64,000 nt of DNA from Chersky-806 sp036502405. GTDB lineage: Bacteria > Actinomycetota > Acidimicrobiia > IMCC26256 > JAENVU01. Below, piece after piece: positions 54,835 through 63,229 of the stretch (position 1 is the stretch's first letter; the number at the start of each line of letters is the position of its first letter). Both the position numbers and the translations under genes were made by a program. A model generated the notes under the pieces. That model had not been told where the DNA came from. It made no database searches and saw only the letters and a list, made by a program, of their open reading frames with translations. The DNA is taken from positions 1 to 64,000 of the forward strand of contig DASXYP010000024.1 in assembly GCA_036502405.1 (NCBI GenBank), read 5' to 3'.

Positions 54835-57255
54835 ATGGGAGACGCGATTCGCGTAACCGGTCCGATCAACGCCGACGGGCTGGAGCTGACCATCGAGACC
54901 GGCCGCCTGGCCAACCTCGCCGACGGCGCGGTGCTGCTGACGGTGGGCGACACCGTCGTCCTGTCGACGGTCGCCACGAGCAAGCCCCGTGAGGGCATCG
55001 ACTTCTTCCCCCTGACGGTGGACGTCGAGGAGCGGATGTACGCCGCGGGCAAGATCCCCGGCTCGTTCTTCCGCCGTGAGGGCCGTCCGGGCGAGGCGGC
55101 GATCCTGACCTGCCGCCTCACCGACCGCCCGCTGCGCCCGAGCTTCCCCGAGGGCTTCCGGGACGAGACCCAGGTGATCGCCACGATCATGGGCTCGGAC
55201 CAGAAGAACCCGCACGACATCATCTCGATCAACGGTGCCTCCGCCGCGCTGATGATCTCCGGCATCCCGTTCAACGGCCCGATCGGGGCGGTGCGCATGG
55301 CGCACCACGACGGTCGGTGGATCGCGCACCCGACCTACGAGCAGGGCAACGAGTCCACGTTCCAGCTCGTGGTCGCGGGCCGGCGCACCGAAGCCGGTGA
55401 GATCGCCGTGATGATGGTCGAGGCCGGTGGCACCGAGAACAGCTGGGCCCTCTACGAGGCCGGCGCGCCGAAGGTGACCGAGGACGTCATCGCCGACGGG
55501 CTCGAAGCTTCGAAGGAGTGGATCGGCAAGGCCATCGACCTCCAGCAGGAGCTCGTCGCCGCGGTGATCCTCGCCCACGGTCCGATCGTCGAGAAGCCGT
55601 TCGAGCGTCGGGTCGACTACCAGGACGACGTGCTCGAGGCCGTCTCGGACCAAGCCAGGGCCAACACCGCCGAGGCCATGGCCATCGCGGACAAGACCGA
55701 GCGCAACAACCGGCTCGACGAGATCCTCGAGGGTCTGCTCCTCGCGCTGGCGAGCACCCCGGACGAGGTCGGCGGGTTCGCCGGTCGCGAAGGCGAGATC
55801 AAGAAGGCGTTCCGCTCCCTGCAGAAGCAGGTCGTGCGGGAGCGCATCGTGAACGAGGGCATCCGCATCGACGGTCGGGGCGTGACGGACCTCCGCCCGC
55901 TGTCGGCCGAGGTCGGCGTCCTCAACGCGGTGCACGGCTCGGGCCTGTTCCAGCGGGGCGAGACCCAGGTCCTGTCGGTGCTCACGCTCGGCATGTCCCG
56001 CATGGAGCAGATCGTCGACACCCTCGGGCTCGACGACCGCAAGCGCTACATGCACCACTACAACTTCCCGCCGTTCTCCACCGGTGAGACGGGCCGCGTC
56101 GGCTCGCCGAAGCGCCGCGAGATCGGTCACGGCGCGCTCGCCGAGCGGGCGCTGCTGCCGGTCGTGCCGAGCAAGGAAGAGTGGCCCTACACGCTGCGCG
56201 TCGTCTCGGACGTGCTCGCGTCCAACGGCTCCACCTCCATGGCGTCGGTCTGCGGCTCGACGCTCTCGATGATGGACGCGGGTGTGCCGCTCAAGGCTCC
56301 CGTCGCGGGCATCGCGATGGGCCTCGTGTTCCACGACGGCAAGTACACGACCCTCACCGACATCCTCGGTGCGGAGGACGCGTTCGGCGACATGGACTTC
56401 AAGGTCGCCGGAACGTCCGAGTTCGTCACTGCGCTGCAGCTCGACACGAAGATCGACGGCTTGCCGGCCGACGTCCTGCTCAAGGCGCTCGAGCAGGCCA
56501 AGGTGGCCCGCCTCGCGATCCTCGACGTGATGCACGACGCGATCGCCGAGCCCCGCGCCGACGTGCGTCCGACCGCCCCGAAGATCGTCAGCTTCGAGAT
56601 CCCGATCGACAAGATCGGCGAGGTCATCGGGCCCAAGGGCAAGGTCATCAACACGATCCAGCAGGAGACCGGTGCCGACATCGCAGTGAGCGACGACGGC
56701 ATGGTCGGCACGGTGAGCATCGGCTCGAAGGAAGGCGAGAAGGTCGAAGAGGCCCGCCGCCGCATCGAGCTGATCCTCGACCCGCCGACCGCCGAGCTCG
56801 GCGCCGAGTACACCGGCCGGGTCGTGAACATCACGAAGTTCGGTGCGTTCGTCAACGTCCTCCCGGGCCGTGACGGCCTGCTGCACATCTCGAAGCTCGG
56901 TCGGGGCAAGCGCATCGACCGGGTCGAGGACGTGCTCGACCTCGGCGACGAGGTGACCGTCCGGGTCGACGACATCGACAACTCCGGCAAGCTCTCGCTG
57001 TCCCTCCTGGGCGAGGAGGGCGACGACGCCGGTTCCGGCGGCGGCGGTGACCGGCCCGAGCGCAGCTCGCGCCCGGCGCGCGGCGACGGTGACCGGGGCG
57101 ACCGCGGCGGGAACACCGGTCCGCCGAAGGACGTCGCGTCGTTCGACGCCGCGTGGGACGAGGAGGCCAAGAAGGAGTACGGCGACCTCGGCCCGGCGGA
57201 GGCGCCGAGCCGCGGTGGTGACCGCGACCGCGGACCCCGTCGTCGTCGCCGATAG
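54835..57255 (+). CDS. pnp: Polyribonucleotide nucleotidyltransferase (PNPase)
   Basis: 3'-5' phosphorolytic RNA degradation. 806 aa from ATG 54835 (AGAGGAG 9 nt upstream). Two RNase PH domains ('MYAAGKIPGSFFRREGRPGE' and 'MHHYNFPPFSTGETGRVGSP'), KH domain 'IGEVIGPKGKVINTIQQETG', S1 domain 'YTGRVVNITKFGAFVNVLPG', and an R/G/D-rich disordered tail ending in RRRRR that could bind RNA or partner proteins. Confidence 0.97.
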   Translation: MGDAIRVTGPINADGLELTIETGRLANLADGAVLLTVGDTVVLSTVATSKPREGIDFFPLTVDVEERMYAAGKIPGSFFRREGRPGEAAILTCRLTDRPLRPSFPEGFRDETQVIATIMGSDQKNPHDIISINGASAALMISGIPFNGPIGAVRMAHHDGRWIAHPTYEQGNESTFQLVVAGRRTEAGEIAVMMVEAGGTENSWALYEAGAPKVTEDVIADGLEASKEWIGKAIDLQQELVAAVILAHGPIVEKPFERRVDYQDDVLEAVSDQARANTAEAMAIADKTERNNRLDEILEGLLLALASTPDEVGGFAGREGEIKKAFRSLQKQVVRERIVNEGIRIDGRGVTDLRPLSAEVGVLNAVHGSGLFQRGETQVLSVLTLGMSRMEQIVDTLGLDDRKRYMHHYNFPPFSTGETGRVGSPKRREIGHGALAERALLPVVPSKEEWPYTLRVVSDVLASNGSTSMASVCGSTLSMMDAGVPLKAPVAGIAMGLVFHDGKYTTLTDILGAEDAFGDMDFKVAGTSEFVTALQLDTKIDGLPADVLLKALEQAKVARLAILDVMHDAIAEPRADVRPTAPKIVSFEIPIDKIGEVIGPKGKVINTIQQETGADIAVSDDGMVGTVSIGSKEGEKVEEARRRIELILDPPTAELGAEYTGRVVNITKFGAFVNVLPGRDGLLHISKLGRGKRIDRVEDVLDLGDEVTVRVDDIDNSGKLSLSLLGEEGDDAGSGGGGDRPERSSRPARGDGDRGDRGGNTGPPKDVASFDAAWDEEAKKEYGDLGPAEAPSRGGDRDRGPRRRRR

Positions 57256-57322
57256 CGCTTCAGCCCACCGACCCGGACGTCGATACGCGAACGTGAGCGG
57301 AGCGGGAGTGGGAGTGGATCAG

Positions 57323-58582
57323 ATGGGCTCTCGCGTCCCGGGTGGCGTCGAGACGACGCGGCTCCCGTCGGGGCTGCGGGTGCTCACCGAGTCCATGCCC
57401 GAGCTCCGCTCGGTGGCGATCGGCTTCTGGGTCGGGACGGGCGCGATCGACGAGCCCGACCACCTCCTCGGCGCCAGCCACTTCCTGGAGCACCTGCTGT
57501 TCAAGGGGACCGCGACGCGCACCGCGTCGGAGATCGCGGGCGCGATCGAGTCGGTCGGCGGCGACATGAACGCCTTCACCACCCAGGAGTACACGGCGTT
57601 CTACGTGCGCGTGCCCGACGACCACCTCGAGGTCGCCGCGGACATCCTCTCGTCGGTGGTGTGGGCGCCCGCGTTCCGGCCCGACGACGTCGACTCGGAG
57701 CGCCAGGTCATCCTCGAAGAGATCCGCATGCGCGACGACACACCGGACGACATCGTCCACGAGCTGTTCGCCGCCGCGCTGTACCCGAAGCACCCGCTCG
57801 GGCGGTCCGTGCTCGGCAGCCGCGAGACCATCGTCGCGGCCGAGCGGGACGCGATCGCGGCGTACCACGCAGAGCACTACCGACCGGAGAACGTCGTCGT
57901 CGCCGCGGCCGGGAACCTCGCGCACGACCGGATGGTCGAGCTGATCGGCAACGGGGTCGAGGCCGGCGACGGGGCGCGACCGGACCGGATCGAGCCGTCG
58001 TTCGCGCCACCGGACGCGATCCTCACCGAGCGGCGAGGAACCGAGCAGGCCCACCTCGTGCTCGGCATGCGTGCGCTCGCCCGGGACGACCCGGACCGCT
58101 ACGCGCTGTCGGTCGTGAACCAGGTGCTCGGCGGCGGCATGTCGTCGAGACTGTTCCAGGAGGTCCGCGAGCGGCGCGGTCTCGCGTACTCCGTGTACTC
58201 CTACCGGGTCGCGTTCGACGGCACCGGCGCGGTCGGCGTCTACGCGGGCACGAGCCCCGAGCGCGCGCACGAGACGTTGGCGGTGATCCGCGGTGAGCTC
58301 GATCGCCTCGTCGCCGACGGCGTGCCCGAAGCCGAGCTCGCGGCTGCGAAGGGCCACCTGAAGGGCTCCACCGCACTGTCGCTCGAGACCAGCTCGAGCC
58401 GCATGCACCGGCTGGGCCGGAGCGAGCTGACGACCGGAGAGGTCCTCTCGGTGGACGAGCTCGTCGCGGAGATCGACGCGGTCACCGTTGACGACGCGGC
58501 CCGGGTGATCGACCGGGTCTTCGCCGACGAGCCCCGCGTCCTCGCGGTCGTCGGCCCGTTCGACACCGAAGACTTCGCCTGA
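57323..58582 (+). CDS. M16-family zinc metallopeptidase
   Basis: 419 aa from ATG 57323, chosen because GGAG is 8 nt upstream (GTG 57293 is the alternative). Inverted zinc motif HxxEH in 'GASHFLEHLLFKGTATRTAS', downstream Glu in 'SERQVILEEIRMRDDTPDDI', and the C-terminal half 'VNQVLGGGMSSRLFQEVRER' with 'RGLAYSVYSY'. Cytoplasmic, substrate unknown; it regularly follows pnp in actinobacteria. Confidence 0.93.
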   Translation: MGSRVPGGVETTRLPSGLRVLTESMPELRSVAIGFWVGTGAIDEPDHLLGASHFLEHLLFKGTATRTASEIAGAIESVGGDMNAFTTQEYTAFYVRVPDDHLEVAADILSSVVWAPAFRPDDVDSERQVILEEIRMRDDTPDDIVHELFAAALYPKHPLGRSVLGSRETIVAAERDAIAAYHAEHYRPENVVVAAAGNLAHDRMVELIGNGVEAGDGARPDRIEPSFAPPDAILTERRGTEQAHLVLGMRALARDDPDRYALSVVNQVLGGGMSSRLFQEVRERRGLAYSVYSYRVAFDGTGAVGVYAGTSPERAHETLAVIRGELDRLVADGVPEAELAAAKGHLKGSTALSLETSSSRMHRLGRSELTTGEVLSVDELVAEIDAVTVDDAARVIDRVFADEPRVLAVVGPFDTEDFA

Positions 58583-58584
58583 TT

Positions 58585-58745
58585 CCGGGTCGCTCCGACC
58601 TGCGCGACCTCGGGTCGCTCCGGCGTCCGCACTTCCTTTCGGGTCGCTCCGGTGTCCGCACTTCGTGCCCGCTCCCGCGCTCCGCTCCGCCGTGCCCGCT
58701 CCCGCCTGCGCTCCGCCTCCGTGCTCGCTCCGGTCTCCGCTCCTG
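58585..58745 (+). repeat. GC-rich short-repeat block after the M16 gene
   Basis: CGGGTCGCTCCG occurs at 58586, 58611 and 58640; the longer 25-bp unit at 58611-58635 recurs at 58640-58664 with one change (period 29). CGTGCCCGCTCCCGC occurs at 58664-58678 and 58691-58705. The segment 58585-58625 is related to 50651-50691. No gene in this 192-bp gap apart from the dapB promoter. Confidence 0.7.
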
Positions 58746-58762
58746 ATGCTCGAGGGGCCGGT

Positions 58763-58768
58763 TAAGGT
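58763..58768 (+). promoter_or_regulatory. -10 box of dapB (leaderless)
   Basis: TAAGGT ends 6 nt before GTG 58775. Confidence 0.45.
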
Positions 58769-58774
58769 CCGCGT

Positions 58775-59551
58775 GTGATCCGGGTTGGTGTCTTCGGCGC
58801 GGGCGGGCGGATGGGGGCGACGGTGTGCGCGGCCGTGCTCGACGCCGCCGACTGCGAGCTCGTCGCCGCGGTCGACCCGGAGCACGCGGGGGAGCGGGTG
58901 GCCGACACCGAGCTCACGATCGCGGTTGCGCCGGACGCGTTCGTCGACGCGGGTGCCGAGGTGGGCGTCGACTTCACGGTCGTCGCGGCGGCTCGGGAGA
59001 ACCTGCGTTGGTGCGCCGCGCACGACGTGCACGCGGTGGTGGGCACGACCGGCATCACCGAGGACGACCTCGACGAGCTCACGAACCTCTTCGGCGCGAG
59101 CCGCGCGAACGCGTTCATCGCGCCGAACTTCGCGATCGGGGCAGTGCTCATGATGCGCTTCGCCGAGCAGGCCGCGCCGTGGTTCGAGACCGCGGAGATC
59201 GTCGAGCTCCACCACGACCGGAAGGTCGACGCTCCGTCGGGCACGTCGATGCAGACCGCGCACCGGATGGCTGCTTCCTCGCGGGAATGGGCCGAGGATC
59301 CGACGAAGACCGTGGTCGCGGAAGGCGCGCGGGGCGGGCTGGTCGACGGCGCGATCCGCATCCACTCGGTGCGGATGCGCGGGATGCTCGCGCACCAGGA
59401 GGTCATCCTCGGGACGGCGGGCGAGACGCTGACGATCCGTCACGACTCGTACGACCGGTCGTCGTTCATGCCCGGGGTGCTGCTCGCGGTCCGCCGGGTG
59501 GCGGGCCTGCCGGGTCTGACCGTCGGCCTCGACACGCTGCTCGAGACCTGA
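58775..59551 (+). CDS. dapB: 4-hydroxy-tetrahydrodipicolinate reductase
   Basis: Lysine/meso-DAP synthesis, NAD(P)H-dependent. 258 aa: 'IRVGVFGAGGRMGATVCAAV', 'VDFTVVAAARENLRWCAAHD', 'VVGTTGITEDDL', 'IAPNFAIGAVLMMRFAEQA', and catalytic 'ELHHDRKVDAPSGTSMQTAH'. 3 bp before a TetR gene. dapA is not in the window. Confidence 0.96.
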   Translation: MIRVGVFGAGGRMGATVCAAVLDAADCELVAAVDPEHAGERVADTELTIAVAPDAFVDAGAEVGVDFTVVAAARENLRWCAAHDVHAVVGTTGITEDDLDELTNLFGASRANAFIAPNFAIGAVLMMRFAEQAAPWFETAEIVELHHDRKVDAPSGTSMQTAHRMAASSREWAEDPTKTVVAEGARGGLVDGAIRIHSVRMRGMLAHQEVILGTAGETLTIRHDSYDRSSFMPGVLLAVRRVAGLPGLTVGLDTLLET

Positions 59552-59554
59552 GGT

Positions 59555-60163
59555 GTGAGCGCGAAGCCGCCCGACCCTGCACTCCGGGAGCGGATCCTCG
59601 AGGCGGCGTACGCATGCTTCGCGCGCTTCGGCCTGGGCAAGACGACGGTCGAGGACGTGGTCAAGGAGTCGGGCGTGTCGCGCGCCACCATCTACCGCGC
59701 GTTCCCGGGCGGGAAGGACCAGCTGCTGCGCGAGGTCGTCGCCTGGGAGATGGGGCGGTTCTTCGGCTCGCTCGCCGAGGCGGTGGTCGGCGCGCCGGAC
59801 TTCGCGAGCCTGGTCGAGGACGGCCTCGTCTTCGCTCACCGCGCGGTGGGGGAGCACATCGTGCTCCAGAAGATCCTGGTCACCGAGCCGGAGCGCCTGC
59901 TCCCGTTGCTGACCACCGAGCAGCATCGCCCGCTCGAGTTCATCACCGGCTACCTGATGCCGTTCCTCGAGCGCGAGGACCGGGCGGGCCGGCTCCTGCC
60001 CGGGCTGGACCAGGCTCGCGCCGCCGACTTCGTCGCCCGGATGCTGCTCTCGCTGATCGGGTCGGACAGCGAGGACCTCGACGACCCGGTCGCCCGCCGC
60101 CGGCTGGTGCGCGACCAGCTCCTCGTGGGTGTCCTCACCCCGGAGGCCCTTGCCGCGCCCTGA
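59555..60163 (+). CDS. TetR-family regulator (paralogue A)
   Basis: 202 aa. N-terminal helix-turn-helix 'RILEAAYACFARFGLGKTTV' and 'VVKESGVSRATIYRAFPGGK'; ligand domain 50-202 unassigned. It resembles the second TetR 1.2 kb downstream (both share the pattern KTT-x-EDV-x-KE ... RAT-x-YRA and a following LL-x-x-VV-x-x-E-x-GR), so the two are likely duplicates. Starts 3 bp after dapB, so read through from it. Confidence 0.88.
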   Translation: MSAKPPDPALRERILEAAYACFARFGLGKTTVEDVVKESGVSRATIYRAFPGGKDQLLREVVAWEMGRFFGSLAEAVVGAPDFASLVEDGLVFAHRAVGEHIVLQKILVTEPERLLPLLTTEQHRPLEFITGYLMPFLEREDRAGRLLPGLDQARAADFVARMLLSLIGSDSEDLDDPVARRRLVRDQLLVGVLTPEALAAP

Positions 60164-60194
60164 CCCGCCCGTGCCCCCGGCCGGAATGCGTTCG

Positions 60195-60200
60195 TAGACT
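60195..60200 (+). promoter_or_regulatory. -10 box of the matrixin-like gene (leaderless)
   Basis: TAGACT ends 6 nt before GTG 60207. Confidence 0.45.
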
Positions 60201-60206
60201 CGGAAC

Positions 60207-61199
60207 GTGGCGGGCGACGGAGATCGGCGCAACGAGCATCCGGACGCACCGGGCTGGTACCCGGACCCGTGGAGCGCGACCGGCGAGGGGGAGCGCTACT
60301 TCGACGGGACGCACTGGGGCACGACGGAGAAGCCGATGGGCCGCCACACGGTCGCGGTCAAGGAGGTTCCGCTCGACCCGCCCCGCCCGGAGCGCCGCCG
60401 CGGGATCCTCGCGGTCGTCGTCCTCGTCGTGGCGGTCGCCGCGGTCTGGGGCGTGCCGAAGCTCCTGTCGTCGGACTCGGGCGGTGGGGCCCGGCGCGCC
60501 ACGGGCACGACGGCGCGGTCGAACGACGCACCCCCGCCGTCGCAGGAGGAGTCGGCCCGGCCGCTCGGCACGCCCGCGCCGGTGCCGGACGGGACCGGGC
60601 GCTTCGAGGTGCTCCAGCACCAGCGCGGCGACGCGTCGAAGCCGGTCGCGTGGGATCCGTGCCGGCCCGTCCACTACGTCGTGAACCCGAGCGGTGGCCC
60701 GGCCGACGGCCCGGCCCTGATCCACGCGGCGATCGCCCAGGTCGGTGCGGCGACCGGGCTGCAGTTCGTGGACGACGGCACGACGAGCGAGGCGCCGTCG
60801 AAGGAGCGCGGGGCGTACCAGCCCGGACGGTACGGGAAGTCGCGGTGGGCCCCGGTGCTCGTCGCCTGGTCCGACGAGGGCTCGTACCCCGAGCTCGCCG
60901 GCTACGTCGCGGGCCTCGGCGACCCGCAAGCCGTGTACGCGCCGAACGGCGAGCTCGTGTACGTGACCGGGCAGCTGGTGCTCGACGACCAGACGCTCTC
61001 CGCCGCGCAGACGCCGGACCGGACGCGCGCCCGCGCGGTGATCCTCCACGAGCTCGGCCACGTCGCGGGGCTGGACCACACGAACGACCGGAACCAGCTC
61101 ATGTTCTCCGAGGCGCAGTTCAACGTCACGACCTACGGCGACGGGGACCTGCGGGGGCTCGCGCTCCTCGGCCGGCAGTCCTGCTTCCCCGGCGTCTGA
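60207..61199 (+). CDS. DUF2510-TM-matrixin-like zinc protease
   Basis: 330 aa. A DUF2510 motif 'APGWYPDPWSATGEGERYFD' then 'GTHWG' at about 13-38 lies in the cytoplasm; one TM helix at about 67-85 ('GILAVVVLVVAVAAVWGVP'); a Ser/Pro-rich linker; then an extracellular metzincin-type domain with 'RAVILHELGHVAGLDHTNDR' (HExGHxxGLxH) and 'NQLMFSEAQF' as the Met-turn candidate. Three His ligands are intact, so it should be active. Substrate unknown. Confidence 0.85.
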   Translation: MAGDGDRRNEHPDAPGWYPDPWSATGEGERYFDGTHWGTTEKPMGRHTVAVKEVPLDPPRPERRRGILAVVVLVVAVAAVWGVPKLLSSDSGGGARRATGTTARSNDAPPPSQEESARPLGTPAPVPDGTGRFEVLQHQRGDASKPVAWDPCRPVHYVVNPSGGPADGPALIHAAIAQVGAATGLQFVDDGTTSEAPSKERGAYQPGRYGKSRWAPVLVAWSDEGSYPELAGYVAGLGDPQAVYAPNGELVYVTGQLVLDDQTLSAAQTPDRTRARAVILHELGHVAGLDHTNDRNQLMFSEAQFNVTTYGDGDLRGLALLGRQSCFPGV

Positions 61200-61289
61200 G
61201 CCCGGGCCCGCCACAGAACGCGGTCGGGGTCCAGGTCCGGGGTCCGAACCAGAGGGTCGAAGGCGGTGTTCCCTGTGACCCGCGACACG

Positions 61290-61326
61290 TTGACTATGAG
61301 ACAGTCTTCGCCTTACTGTCTCGCGA
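61290..61326 (+). promoter_or_regulatory. Promoter and operator of TetR paralogue B
   Basis: -35 TTGACT (61290-61295), 18-nt spacer, -10 TACTGT (61314-61319), 7 nt, GTG 61327. A perfect dyad GAGACAGT (61298-61305) / ACTGTCTC (61315-61322) with a 9-nt centre covers the spacer and the -10. Very likely an autoregulatory TetR operator on a leaderless promoter. Confidence 0.75.
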
Positions 61327-61953
61327 GTGACCACGCAGCGCGGGATGGGAGCCAGCTCGACCACCAGGACGCCCGCCGCTCGCGACCGCATCCTCGGTGC
61401 CACGCTGGTGTCGCTGGCCCGGTACGGCGTCGCCAAGACCACCCTCGAGGACGTGGCCAAGGAGGCGCGGTGCGCCCGGGCCACCGTCTACCGCGCCTAC
61501 GGCGGCAAGCAGCAGCTCCTCGACGCGGTGGTGGCCCACGAGACCGGCCGCCTGCTTGCGGCGATCGACGCCGCGGCCGCCGCCGAGGGCACGCTCGACG
61601 ACGCGCTCGTCGCGATGGCCACGACCGCGGCGCACGCGGCCCTCGAGCACGACGCGCTGCAGTTCGTGCTCGCGCACGAGCCCGAGCTCGTGCTGCCCTG
61701 GATCACCTTCGACGGTGCCGACCGCTTCCTCGCCCTCGCCGGTGCCGCGCTCGCACCCACCTTCGCCCGGTTCGTTCCGGCCGCCGACGCGAACCGCGCT
61801 GCGCAGTGGTGCACCCGGATCTTCCTCGCCTACCTCGGGGCCGATGACAGCCCCGTGACCATGACCGACGCACGCGAAGTGCGCGCGCTGGTCCACGACT
61901 TCGTCGTCCCGGCGCTCACCGAGCACCGGGCGTCCCAACCCACCCGGGGGTAG
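61327..61953 (+). CDS. TetR-family regulator (paralogue B), probably autoregulated
   Basis: 208 aa: 'RILGATLVSLARYGVAKTTL' and 'DVAKEARCARATVYRAYGGK' helix-turn-helix, variable C-terminal domain. Reads from its own TTGACT/TACTGT promoter with a palindromic operator. Only 4 bp separate it from the diiron gene, so it probably controls that gene as an operon. Confidence 0.9.
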   Translation: MTTQRGMGASSTTRTPAARDRILGATLVSLARYGVAKTTLEDVAKEARCARATVYRAYGGKQQLLDAVVAHETGRLLAAIDAAAAAEGTLDDALVAMATTAAHAALEHDALQFVLAHEPELVLPWITFDGADRFLALAGAALAPTFARFVPAADANRAAQWCTRIFLAYLGADDSPVTMTDAREVRALVHDFVVPALTEHRASQPTRG

Positions 61954-61957
61954 CACC

Positions 61958-63079
61958 ATGGCCACCAACCAAGAGATGATCGGTCGCGACGACGTCAACG
62001 ACCTCGAAGCGATCCTCTCGATCACCAACCGCGACGTCGACGCGGTGCTGCACACCGTGAAGTCGGAGTCCGACGCGCTCTTCAGCTGGGACTACGAGCG
62101 CTCACGCCCGGCCCTGGTGAAGCTCTACGAGAAGGCCAAGACGTCGCAGTGGAACGTCACCACCGACCTGGACTGGTCGATCCCGGTCGACCAGGCGGCG
62201 GTGGTCATGGCCAACCAGGCCGCGAACATCCCGAACGGCTTCGGCGAGACCGTCGACCTCACGGGCACGCCGTTCGAGTCCTGGACCGACGACCAGTGGG
62301 TCCAGATGGGGATCGAGTCCCAGAACTGGACGCTCTCGCAGTTCCTCCACGGTGAGCAGGGCGCGCTGATCTGCACCGCGCAGATCGTCGAGACCGTCCC
62401 GTGGATCGACGCCAAGTACTACGCCGCGACCCAGGTCATGGACGAGGCCCGCCACGTGGAGGTCTTCGCCAAGTACCTCGACGAGAAGCTGAGCGGGCAC
62501 TACCCGATCAACGCCCACCTGAAGATGCTCCTCGACGACATCATCAGCGACAACCGCTGGGACATGACGTACCTCGGGATGCAGATCATGGTGGAGGGCC
62601 TCGCGCTCGCCGCGTTCGGCTTCATCCACCAGCTGACCACGGAGCCGCTGCTGAAGAAGCTGCTCCGCTACGTGATGGCGGACGAGGCCCGCCACGTCGC
62701 CTTCGGCGTGCTCTCGCTCCAGGAGTTCTACAAGGAGCTCGACTCCAAGGAGATCCGGGAGCGCCAGGAGTTCGCGTTCGAGGCTGCCGTGCGGATGCGC
62801 GACCGGTTCCTCCAGCAGGAGGTGTTCGAGCGCATGGGCGTCGACGTGAAGGACGCGCTCACCCTCGTGCTCGAGGACGAGACCCGCGCCATGTTCCAGG
62901 GGATGCTGTTCTCGAAGATCGTGCCGAACTGCAAGAAGCTCGGTCTGCTCGACGCGGGCGACGGCTGGCTGCGCGACCGCTTCACCGAGCTCGGCGTGAT
63001 CCAGTTCGAGGACTGGACCGACACCTCCGCGGAGTACACCGACCTCGACGAGGTGGCGAAGGACCGCAGCGCCGCGTAA
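61958..63079 (+). CDS. Ferritin-like diiron protein
   Basis: 373 aa, all-helical. Diiron ligand pattern: Glu in 'FLHGEQGALICTAQI', 'VMDEARHVEVFAKYLDEK' (ExxH), Glu in 'MVEGLALAAFGF', and 'VMADEARHVAFGVLSLQEFY' (second ExxH). This fits ferritin-like oxidases/oxygenases related to ribonucleotide reductase R2 and AurF. Substrate unknown; control by a TetR is typical of lipid or xenobiotic oxidation genes. Followed by a GC hairpin. Confidence 0.85.
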   Translation: MATNQEMIGRDDVNDLEAILSITNRDVDAVLHTVKSESDALFSWDYERSRPALVKLYEKAKTSQWNVTTDLDWSIPVDQAAVVMANQAANIPNGFGETVDLTGTPFESWTDDQWVQMGIESQNWTLSQFLHGEQGALICTAQIVETVPWIDAKYYAATQVMDEARHVEVFAKYLDEKLSGHYPINAHLKMLLDDIISDNRWDMTYLGMQIMVEGLALAAFGFIHQLTTEPLLKKLLRYVMADEARHVAFGVLSLQEFYKELDSKEIRERQEFAFEAAVRMRDRFLQQEVFERMGVDVKDALTLVLEDETRAMFQGMLFSKIVPNCKKLGLLDAGDGWLRDRFTELGVIQFEDWTDTSAEYTDLDEVAKDRSAA

Positions 63080-63089
63080 TTCCCGCTCT

Positions 63090-63104
63090 CGGGCCTTCGG
63101 CCCG
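63090..63104 (+). terminator. Hairpin after the diiron gene
   Basis: CGGGCC-TTC-GGCCCG, 11 nt after the stop; no U-tract. The remaining ~125 bp before RNase J contain CGCTTCGCTC twice and no gene. Confidence 0.4.
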
Positions 63105-63216
63105 GGCCGGCAACCATCCCTCCGACAGAACGCTTCGCTCGCGCGCCGGCGTTGGCTGCGGCCGCGGTTGCTGTCCGCTTCGCTCTCGTTCTTCGGTGCC
63201 GCGAGAACCTGCCCTG

Positions 63217-63222
63217 TAGCCT
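63217..63222 (+). promoter_or_regulatory. -10 box of rnj (leaderless)
   Basis: TAGCCT ends 7 nt before ATG 63230. Confidence 0.45.
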
Positions 63223-63229
63223 CGGCTCG

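Noticed and set aside
57260..60232. 990-codon minus-strand frame over M16-dapB-tetR
   Set aside because: Crosses three genes with clear catalytic motifs; no recognisable domain of its own.
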